DNA of 64,000 bases, taken from positions 623,612 through 687,611 of the forward strand of contig NW_006768802.1 of assembly GCF_000204055.1 (NCBI RefSeq), in the 5' to 3' direction. The notes beneath the pieces are model-generated. The model was given only the letters and a program-made list of their open reading frames with translations, did no database searches and had not been told where the DNA came from. Positions 47,664 to 57,190 of the stretch are shown piece by piece; positions within the stretch are counted from its first letter, which is position 1, and every line of letters begins with the position of its first letter. The translations under genes and the position numbers were made by a program. Origin of the DNA: Melampsora larici-populina 98AG31. Taxonomy: Eukaryota > Basidiomycota > Pucciniomycetes > Pucciniales > Melampsoraceae.

Positions 47664-50600
47664 CTACTCCCTCAACTTCTTAAGCCGCTCGCGGTTCTCC
47701 GCTGCAGCCTGGCGCCGCTTTGCAGCTGCAGCTTTGCGCTTATCAGCTGTAGCCTTGCGCTTATCCGCTGTCGCCTTTTGTTTAGCCGCTGAAGAGCTGT
47801 CATCCGCTTGCGGGGTATCAGCCTTCTTTGTAGCTTTGCGTGTGCGCTTGCTCCCTGTATGCAGCACAGATGAGGTCAGTGTCCTACAGTACTGCAAAGA
47901 ACAAAGAGAGTGTAGTGAAGGAAGGCAACTTACGTGGTTGGACATCTGTGGAGGCTACTGGTGGTGAAAGGGCCTCCTCTTCAATTGACGGATTCAACTT
48001 TGGTATGGCCAACTTGATCTTCAATTTGAGAGGGTCCAAAGGCATCTTGATTTCCTCAGAAGGTTGATGAGATAGCTCATCAACCTCAATGTTGGCCTCT
48101 TCGGTTCCTATGACATCCACATCATCCAGAGGTACGATATTACCGTAGAGAAGCTTGTCATTTCCGTTCTGAGGTTCTTCACGGTTGAGCCTGTCGTAGA
48201 GAACGTCGTCGTTGTCATTTAAGAAATCTTCATCTGCATCAGCGTCAATGCAAACTGGCAAAGAAGCCTCTTCTGGCAAGGTTGTGGTCAAAACGGCGTC
48301 GTCAGTTTCTTCAAGAGAAGGAAGGCCTCCTCCGAAAGGCATCGTGCTGGTAGGCATTGTGAAAGGTATTGAGAGGTGTCGGTCTGGAAACTTCTTCATC
48401 ATGTCCAGAAGGGCATGTTTGATCTTGACAGTTTCCGCTTCAAAAGGGACCCGCGTGTAACACGTCCAGCTGGTGTTAGCAATACAACCAGAAAGGCTGT
48501 CTACGTCGCGGGATATGAGCTGGGAAAACCCTCCATTCTTGAGCTCGTCATAATGCCATACGCTCAAGACACCTTCTACTGATCTCACCACTTGGCACCA
48601 ATAATGGTTCCCACCCCAGAAACCACGGGTGACCATCTGATATTTGGCTTCACCTAATTCTAGACGCGCTGGCCAGTTGGTGTCTCCCATGTAACGTCCT
48701 CGTTCCTTGGAATCTAAGGCCATGACGTTGTCCATGAGAAAATAGAGATGCAACGGTAAGGATGTATCCTCAATCTTCATACGTTGATCATACAATGTCG
48801 GGTCCTCTTCCTCGTGGCCTTTTTCCTTGATTGGATGACATCCACGGCATACAAGCCCGGGTTCGGTTAGGACACCTTCAGAGAATAAATCTTGTAGCAA
48901 AATGTCCAGTTGTCCATAAGCAACGCCAGACTCCCTGAACATTGATGGGAAAAGCCGGAAACCGCCTAAAGATCTGGTTGTAGCTCGGTTGTGTTTGTCG
49001 TTGCGATGACATATTGATGTCTTAGTCACGTTGATAGCAAAAAGAGGCCTTGTGTGCGGGTGGTCTACTATCATGTCCATGAAACCATCGGCAGAACAAA
49101 ACTTGTCGGACGTGTATGACTCGGGTTTGAGAGCTTGGATGGCCTTGTGAATAATGTTCTGACTGCGTTTCAATAAACTCCCGAGGTGTTTGCCTTCATT
49201 CAACTCGCCATCGCAACGTCCGGTGAAATGTCGAATGATGATCGTGGGCAAAGATGTCCCATTGACGTGCGTGTGGTCACTCCAAAGTGGACCCCACAGA
49301 GCGTAGAGGGATTCCAGCGTGGCAGTCTGCCAGCATCGATTGAGGGTGCCAATGGTGGTGCCTGACGTATAAGACTTGTAGGTTGTCAAAGCACTTCGAT
49401 TGATGTTCAAAGAACCTTGAGGACGTCCTGGACCTTTCTTCTTGGAGGGTTTGCCGGATTTAGGATCAGCACCGTCAAGTAGTTCTTTGGTGGTGTCCGG
49501 TGCACGGCCGTCGTTTGCAACGTATCGGCGTTTGGTGGGTTTGGCCATGCCTAAAGACGCAACGATGTCTTGCCAATTTTGATTGCTGGAACTGTAAGTC
49601 ACCGAGATACCTTTGCATCTGGCCTCGTAGTCGCGCTCTAGACTCAAAACAAATGCAAATAGTTGAATCATCCCGGCGATGATCCCACACTTGCCATCAC
49701 TAACATCATCATTTGACGAAATGATTCAATGTTAGACTCCTTACGATTAAATGGAAAAAGCTTTGATAAATAACTACCAGAGCATGTAGTAGACCCGGTG
49801 TAAGGATTCTTGGGCATTGGTCGTCTTCGGTAAATCAGCGCGCCGGCGTGGTTGAGCTTGATCTTCGTCATCTGATTCTTCTTCAGGTAATGGCGGGTCA
49901 TCTTCAGGAATCCTCTTCCGCGCCTGGAAGAGCATGGCTTGGACATCCGCCGCATACCACCAGTCGATCCATTTTTTCGCCAAAGGAAATAATCTTCGCA
50001 AATCTTTGAATCTTTGTTCAAGATTTGGACGTCCAGGTTCATCCGGGAGAAGAAGCTCTCGGCACAGTGTCTTCCAAGTACCCTGCGTGTCAAAGGAACA
50101 TGTAACACGTATATTGATTAGATGAATTAAATCAAAACAATGTGACAGTTAATCAAAGTCCAAAGATTGAGAACTGACCACCATATTAACCTTCACTATT
50201 TTGTGATTTTTCGATATGCGAGTGACCGCCTGTTGATAATGCTGTTCGCAGCCGTGCAACTTAGAAAAGGCGATTTTACGATCATGTACCTTGAATACCT
50301 CCATGTATGCATCTATGAATCCGTTTTTCTGAGCTGCAGAAAAATCAACAACCTGTTCGACCAGGCGTCTCTTTTCCCTGTCTGACAAGTCAGTCTTCTG
50401 GATTTGTTTGAAGAGAGTGGCGAAATGGGTTTTGTAGTGTAAGGTAGACAGTCCTCCGAGCCACGACAGTAGGATCGGTATCCAGCGCTGGAGCTTCTCG
50501 TTGTACATCGACGTGGTTAATAGGTAACCGTTAAGGAAGAATTTGTATGTGACATCGGAGAGGAGGCCGCCAGAGTAGGCCTCCCCGTCTTCTTGTTTGA

Positions 50601-52081
50601 GTACTAGCATGTCGGCCATCCACTTCGTTTGGAAGGTAAAATGGTCATCGTCGTCCATTGCAACCGACACAATTTTCATTCCTTTCCTGTTGGAGGAAAA
50701 CAGGAAAAGAAGGCAAGTTAGCCACGTCAAAAGGATGAAGGGATTGGAATACGAAATAATACAAAAATATGAAAGACTGGGAGTACGAAATAAAATCATC
50801 AATACTGACCTGGACCAATGTTTGATCTGTGTATACCACCTGTCACCCCCTTCCTTGTCATTCTTATCGTCCATCAACCCGTGTTTGGCGAGAATTTCAC
50901 GGCGCAAATAGCCGAGGCGGTCGGTATGTCCAAAAGATGAATGGATATCTGTTATTGAAGCAATCGGTTGGGTTCCAAGTCGGGCACGTCCAACCTTTCA
51001 GAGAGCAAACAGCAAGAGTGAGTATGTGCTTCATGTTCTTCTGTGAACATAAGAGGATATTATTACATACCTTCATACCAAGTGGTCCCAGTTTCGGATC
51101 ATTCAACACAGCCTCTTCCAGCTTTTCCTTCGCAAGAGGATCAGCCTTTTTGGGGTCAGGCCATCGGTGGGTGTGTTGTCCTTGGTGTCGCAACAAACAC
51201 CATTTTTCGACCGTGTCCTCGTCAACGCGACAGCGGGCATAACACGCCAAGTGATTCACAAGGCCAGGACATCCAGAGACTGTGCAATTGGGAAACCTAC
51301 CCAATAACCAAAGGGATCAATTTAGTTATTTGTCATATGATGATAAGTTTGAGATGACGTACTTTGAGAGATATTTCTCTATTGCCTTGTGGCCGGTGGG
51401 AGGCGATCCCGCCAGTTGGCAGCCTTTCTCAGAGCAAATTAAAATCCCAAGGCAGTAATAACGTCTAATAGTCCACTTGTTGTTGTGTTCAGTCCGCATC
51501 GTGTGAGTCCACGCAATCGTCGCAATCCCCTTTTTAAAGTTAGTGATTTGATCCTCGGCATTCTTCACAAACATTGTTTCCCCGTTAGGATATATGGGAT
51601 ATCCCTGTTCGTCGAGCTCACTGCCTTTGTCAATCCATGTGGCGAACTTCCGTTTGTTGAGGGGAAGCTGCAATTGCCGGGTTTTGACTGGGCCAACGTC
51701 TTCATTGTCAGTAGTTTCACTAACATGAGATTGAGATATGTTGTCGACGTCTTTGAAAACATTTTGGGTCTTGGTGACTAGTTCAGATTGGGCTGACATT
51801 GTGATTACGCTTGGAGATTTATGATATCGACTACGACTAGATTTTAATGGAGTAGTTTCTAAGGAACTTGATTGTAAGGGATCCAAAGAAGATTCTGAGC
51901 AGTCTGAAGTCGAAATAATGGTAAATGGAGAGCTAGGAGTGGTAGTGAACAGATTTTCCAAAGTGAGATCGGGAATAGCTTCTGAGGTATGATGCGAAGA
52001 CGCATATGTGCACAAGTCCTCTTCTCCCTCTCCCGTATTTTCCAAGGGAGCGGCCGATGAAATGGAGAATGTCTGCCCCAT
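47664..52081 (-). CDS. GCM-MULE transposase fused to a USP-like cysteine peptidase, 7 exons, 1299 aa
   Basis: Exons 52081-51363, 51296-51071, 50994-50810, 50686-50179, 50082-49778, 49699-47934 and 47854-47664 join in phase (3900 nt, no stop). Residues 1-140: Ser/Thr-rich. About 146-286: GCM/WRKY-type zinc domain (KWTIRRYYCLGILICSEKGC; FPNCTVSGC; ending WCLLRHQGQHTHRW). About 316-650: MULE transposase with Asp421 (GLLSDVTYKF), Asp491 (VVDFSAAQKNGF), the CxxH motif 523-526 (HGCEQHY) and Glu638 (TTNAQESLHR). 737-743: an AT-hook-like GPGRPQG. About 765-1060: USP-like peptidase, with a Cys box TLNRCWQTATLESLYAL (Cys770), a CRGC knuckle, and a His box GGNHYWCQVV...VWHYDELKNGG (His1013, Asp1032). 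The tail is Lys/Arg/Ala-rich. Excision and insertion of the element is its expected role; deubiquitinase-type activity is inference from the boxes. Confidence 0.85.
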
Positions 52082-52476
52082 GGTGGAAGTGATAGAAACC
52101 AAGTTGAAAGTACGAAAGCCTTAATTTGAAAGTACGAAAGCGTCAAGGGATGCTTTAAATGTAACCAATAGGAAAGGACGAAAGCGTCATCAATAAATGA
52201 TTCGAGTCAAGATCAAAAGAGAAGGAACTAAAGGTTGTCAAAACCGAGAAACAGTTGTCAACAAAAGCGAGAAGTCTTTGAAATCTTCGTCGTGCAATCC
52301 GAAAGTGGTTGGAATTCATAGTTCCGATCCGGAATGATTCTGTTCATATGATCAGAACCGTAATGATCAGAACCGTAATCATATCACGAGGGCCTCCACT
52401 CCATGGATATGTGGATATGTGGGAATGTGGGAATGGTGAAAGGGCGGCAGTTAATTTTTTTTGAAAGGCTTTTGCA

Positions 52477-52547
52477 TGCCTTTGATACCATGCCAAACAT
52501 CAGGTATATACGTCTGATGTTTGGGTTGCGTGGTATCCTTCAGGCAT
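52477..52547. repeat. Imperfect hairpin upstream of the transposase gene
   Basis: CCAAACATCAG and CTGATGTTTGG face each other across a 10-base loop, and the pairing extends outward (GATACCA with TGGTATC; GCATGCC with GGCATTC). It lies about 400 bp before the start codon. Confidence 0.6.
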
Positions 52548-52758
52548 TCCATCATCTGGAGTATGTGCGTCGAAGTGTCGGTCGGATGCGGTGTAAAACT
52601 TCGGTGTAAAATTGAAGGTGAGCTCAGCAGAATGGGATTTTTGCACCGACCAGATCTTACACATGGCAATTTGGTGTAGCCGGATCGGTGTAAAAATACA
52701 CTTCGGGTCGGGGCCCGTGATTATTACACTGACTATTTTTACACAGCCGTGCCATGTG

Positions 52759-52926
52759 TATTACCTTTTCTAAAATGAATGGCACCCCTGGCCCGAAGAA
52801 AAAATATTTTTCAGCGCCGCAGTCTCCGCAGCCGGTGCAGTGGACTGTGACAGACAGATGCATTCAGATCAGCTGGCTGACGCGGCCTGCTGAGCACTGC
52901 TATTGGCAACCCCTCACCGAACGTTT
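52759..52926 (+). repeat. Internal inverted repeat of the MULE, left copy
   Basis: 168 bp that match the reverse complement of 54199-54366 with only a few mismatches (TATTACCTTTTCTAAAATG ... CCCCTCACCGAACGTTT). Preceded by a GTGTAAAA-rich stretch (52585-52750) that resembles 47338-47430 in the same orientation. Confidence 0.85.
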
Positions 52927-54198
52927 TCTTTGTGAATCATTAGGGTTTTAATACCAATATGTACCAGTCGGTTTATAAGAAAGATTACCAGCAAAAATAA
53001 ACGATCGACCATACCCATTCCAAAGAAGAGATGAATCAGAAGTAAGTCATCTTTAACTTGAAATTCATGTTTTTTTCAATTTTGGATCGATTCATCATAA
53101 TTTCTTCTTTGGGTATTTCCTTTTTAGACCTTATTGACAAGTGGATCTTCAAAAGATTGGGTGAAAATCTCGACCTACACCAAAAGATTGGAATTTTATA
53201 CCTCAACATAAAAGTAATTCCTGTGAAGAAGGAAATGGATAAAGTACACAACCAAATTCATCAGTCAAATCACTTTGTTTTCAATGTTTATTTTGTTTTC
53301 TTGAAGAGTTTGAGTTTTTTTGCAATTTAAATTGGTTTTCACATTTTCATGATGATCATTTTGTTTGATCAAGAGTGTTATGAATTTCTTTCAAGATTGG
53401 TATTCAAGTAAAGCGCGAAAGCAGGTTTCTTCTTTTGCACACCATTCTTTCATTCAACTTATTTTAATCTTACATCAACTCTGAATTTCTTCAGATCATT
53501 ATGAAGATTTTCAAAGTAAAGCCAGAAAAATGATGTGATTAATCCAAGGTTTTTATCCTGTGTTTTTCTTTGTTATTCCGGTGTGTTCTTTTTGAACCAG
53601 AATCAATAAAACAGATAGGAATTGATATAATAACAATAAAAAGATAGACAAGAGAAAGAGAAAAGTTACAACCATAATATGTATGCATGAAGAATCTGTC
53701 AGTAAATTAAAATCAAAGGATTTTGATTCAACAAATAAGAGTTCTTTGAAATGAATGAAGAAAGAACGAAGAAGACAAAAGAGAATTTCAAAGATGTCTT
53801 CGATTATTACTACCCAAATTAAATTTCTTTGGATTGAGGATTCTTGACGAGTAGCATAAGCTTAATCCGAAATATCATCAGCTAATCGATGAGACGAATG
53901 AATCCGATCCCAATCCCCTAAATGATGATCATCGTCTGATTTGTTTTGTTTGACAACATTGCATCTCATGTCGTCAACCCCAGAGAGGAAGTCCCGCTTG
54001 ATCTACATGGTCAAAAAAAGAAGACAAAATCAAAATCAAAGTCAAAGAAAAGAAAAAGAAAAAAGGTCAAAAATCAACATGAAATAGATGTGATAGAAAG
54101 TTGATAGGATGACATACGTGTGATCGATGAAGCGATTAGTTTGAGGCGTCAGGGAAAATGTTGAGGAGGTGGGTGTTGAATGCCCATCGCAGATGAGT
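52927..54198. other. AT-rich spacer between the internal inverted repeats
   Basis: 1.27 kb of AT-rich sequence without a supported gene. A short frame at 53058-53330 has no recognisable domain. It might be the interior of a non-autonomous relative inserted in, or forming, the right end of the MULE. Confidence 0.45.
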
Positions 54199-54366
54199 AA
54201 ACGTTCGGTGAGGGGTTGCCAATAGCAGTGCTCAGCAGGCCGCGTCAGCCAGCTGATCTGAATGCATCTGTCTGTCACAGTCCACTGCACCGGCTGCGGG
54301 GACTGCAGCGCTGAAAAATATTTTTTCTTTGGGCCAGGGGTGCCATTCATTTTAGAAAAGGTAATA
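54199..54366 (-). repeat. Internal inverted repeat of the MULE, right copy
   Basis: Reverse-complement partner of 52759-52926. It abuts the right terminal inverted repeat. Confidence 0.85.
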
Positions 54367-54371
54367 ATAAA

Positions 54372-54557
54372 TTCTGTGTAAAATTCAATCTTGCCACCGG
54401 CCACAAGAATTTTACACTGTTTTTTCAACACAGACAAAAAAAAATCGAAAGAGGTGTAAAATTCTAAGAACCCGACCACCTTTTGGAATTTTACACCGAC
54501 TCGGTTTTACACAGAATGATCCGGTGTAAACGAGTCTGTGTAAAAATCACCTACCCC
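54372..54557 (-). repeat. Right terminal inverted repeat of the MULE
   Basis: Partner of 47123-47325; ends at the target duplication ATTATCAAC (54558-54566). Confidence 0.8.
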
Positions 54558-54566
54558 ATTATCAAC

Positions 54567-55117
54567 TGTTACAGAGAAAATCGAAAGAATTTGCTTTGAC
54601 TCATCAGATCAATTCGAAATCTATACTTTGCGCTGTGCATTCAGTGGTTTCTGCCATTATGTTTTTGCAGAAGTTGCTACGTTAACAAATCTCACTGAAC
54701 GCTTCAAGTTCTCGCCATAACATTTCTCAAAAGATGTGGGATGTAGATAAGGAGTCATTAACCTTACGAGACAGCTGAGTACAAGCAGGGCATTTTTCGT
54801 GCTCCCCTTGATCATGATATACATGTTTGTCTGATTCAGGGACTCAAGCCACAACAAGTGATTTCATCATAATCTTACGACTGTCTTTGAGTGACCAGAT
54901 GGTGATAATTTGTATAATGAAAGGAGAAAGGTAACAAAATAGAAATATGTATATTTATCAAATGAGGGTCCATAAAGTATGAGAAATCTAAAATATTCAG
55001 CTGTGTTTACATACAACTAGTTTTTTTCAGTATACAATGTCTAATTCTACCAACAGAATTGAAGCCTGAAGTTTTTCCTAAAAAAATATCCAATGGACTT
55101 GATTTCGGATCCCTGAT
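54567..55117. other. Intergenic, 3' flank of the next gene
   Basis: AT-rich with one 66-codon minus-strand frame (54657-54857) lacking recognisable features. Confidence 0.5.
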
Positions 55118-57190
55118 TTAAGATCCACGAGGTTGTGGAAGTGGTTGTGCATTTTGAAATGCATCAGGAGTGATACCACCCCCAGTAGATGATTTTGGAA
55201 CCTGTGGTGTTCTCCGACCTCCTAATTTATCTAATGCCTTTAAGGCCGACTTATTGGGAGTGGCTACGTTTTTCAAAAATGCTTGATTTGGCGGGATAGG
55301 AAGTGGAAGTCCTGATGAACTACCTGCTGCTGGTCTTGTGAATAGTTTTGTTGCAAATCCGGTTGGATCAACTTGGACTTCATGTACTTCGCCCGGAGTT
55401 GGGAGTCGTCTAGCGCGACTCAGAGGGTCATCTGCGGGTGGAGTTTCTGGTTTCTTGGAGATCGTCGTAAGCTTCGGGGTTGGTTTCTGGCTAGATGAAG
55501 CTGCTTTGAAATCTTCAGGATGAGGAAGTTTGTTGACTGGATTCTTGAGGAGTCTCTGTACCTCCTTGACTTCTGCAGGACTTAGAAGTTTTGCTGGTCG
55601 GTTTTTGAGTCCAGGGAAGTCACTTGGAACGTCGGAAGTTGTAGCTTGGGAAACGGCTTTTGATCGTGCAGTTTCTTCAGCTAAACTTTGTTTCAACTTA
55701 GGATCTTGTTTCAATCTTTCTGTAACTTGTTCAGCTAGACTTGGCTTTGACTTAGCACCTTGTTGTGAGGTTTGTGCAGCTAATTGATCTTTCTTTTGCT
55801 GTTGGAAAACTGTGTCTAGAAGTTGCTTCTTGTCAGCAGGTAGACGAGAAATAAGGTCATCTTCTATGTTGATGGTCGGATTCGATTTCGGAGGTGCATT
55901 GCTGGTATGAGAAGCAGCATTCAGATTCGTTATGACGGGTGCCTTGGTGTTTTGAGTTCCAAAGCCTGGAAAGTTTCTATTTGGACCTCGAGGCTCAGCG
56001 TCATAAGCCGCAGTTGCCAGTTGTTTTATGATGGGATCGATGTCGGCATCTGATTTGAGATTTTGAAGATAAACATCACACAGATCTCTCAACTGTTCAA
56101 GTTCAGGCGTAGCTGCAGTAGTCGGTTCTTTTGCCCAATATAAAAATTGAGTCAAATGTATAGCTTTATAAGTGGTGCCTTGTGCGTTGACTTTTCCAGC
56201 CGTCTGGGCCGCCGTGTAAACTTTGTTAATTGCAGCAATTTTTCTATCAAGAGGTCCTTCTTGGTATACTTTTACAGCAACTCCAAGGTAACCGGGATCT
56301 TCTTTCAACATCTGTTCGGCATATGCGTCAGGGTGTTGAGAGACTTTAGCAGAAGAATGAGATACGAGATATCAGCAAGGTGAAAGTTGTGTAGAAGTCC
56401 CCCTTTTCTATGAACATTAAGGATTTGGATCACTCACCACTTTCTATCATTACGGTTGCTGAATAATATATTGAACAAAGCGAAGATTTTTCTCAATACC
56501 AGAGTGATGTCGGATTCAAGTGGAAATTCAAAGCGAAACCACTTACATGACTCCTGTAATTCTGCCTCAGTAAGTTTTTTCGTAGTACCTGAGGCTGAGG
56601 CTTCCTGACCAGGTTCGGCGTCTAACAAAACAAGGGATTTAGTTTTATAGCCAAGTAGTGAGGACGTTGTGACAGAGTGAATATCTCACCGTATGTCAAC
56701 CTTTTTGGAGATTCCGGTCTCGGATTGGTGCCTTCGTGAGAAGGATTGAAGAAATGACGCTTAGATCAGCTTTGGCTTTATTCTACGTTGCAAGATGAAA
56801 TCATTCACATACCGAATGGGTCGTTTCTAGTTGCAGGACTATCTGCGAAATGATCTGATGAGTACCAGGCAAGGAAGCAGATAAAGGAAAAGGTTCAGTG
56901 TCACCTTCGAGCTTGGTATGGTGATTTTGATGAAACGTTGAGCATAAAACAGACTTACCATTATTTGCAAATTTCTCTATTCCAGAAAGACCCTCTCCCT
57001 CTTTACCTGCAAGTCTTGATTCCCTTGCTGCCTTAACCACTGTACTAAACTCATTTACGTCTGGAATGAGTGGTAAACCATTGACAGGATGGCTGAAAAG
57101 GAGCATTTGCCCGAATCCCCAGGTGATGATACATAGCTTTATGACTTTACGATATTGAATGAGAGAAAGACTTGTGACACGTATGATCAT
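55118..57190 (-). CDS. Predicted secreted protein of unknown function, about 5 exons
   Basis: Exon 1 57190-56959 starts MIIRVTSLSLIQYRKVIKLC and contains a hydrophobic stretch (LCIITWGFGQMLLFSHPVNG) consistent with a signal peptide of about 38 residues. Later exons 56621-56547 and 56343-55118 join in phase and encode LTEAELQESFSQHPDAYAEQ, then a helical region (DPGYLGVAVKVYQEGPLDRK), then about 270 residues of Pro/Ser/Lys/Gln-rich sequence ending QPRGS. Two small candidate exons (56842-56813 and 56759-56690) look like coding sense (RHFFNPSHEGTNPRPESPKR) but the first-to-second junction clashes by one base. Exon 1 can also join directly to 56621 in phase. No domain recognised; no cysteine-rich effector pattern. 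Extracellular location is inference. Confidence 0.6.

Larger units (their letters stand above)
47123..54557 (-). mobile_element. Complete 7.4-kb MULE (Mutator-like element) with TIRs and 9-bp TSD
   Basis: Outer ends align: left from 47123 (GGAGAGGGGGAATTTTACAC) and, reverse-complemented, right from 54557 (GGGGTAGGTGATTTTTACAC), about 80% alike for roughly 190 bp. The right flank 54558-54566 is ATTATCAAC. The left flank is the same 9-mer, divided as ATTA (46651-46654) and TCAAC (47118-47122) by the MITE. A 9-bp duplication is diagnostic of Mutator-like elements. The element holds one intact 7-exon gene (47664-52081, minus strand) and a 2.5-kb upstream region containing a second inverted repeat pair. 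GTGTAAAA motifs are scattered through both ends. Everything points to a young, potentially autonomous copy. Confidence 0.85.

Noticed and set aside
49500..49682. Plus-strand frames across the MULE gene
   Set aside because: They are antisense shadows of the transposase exons.
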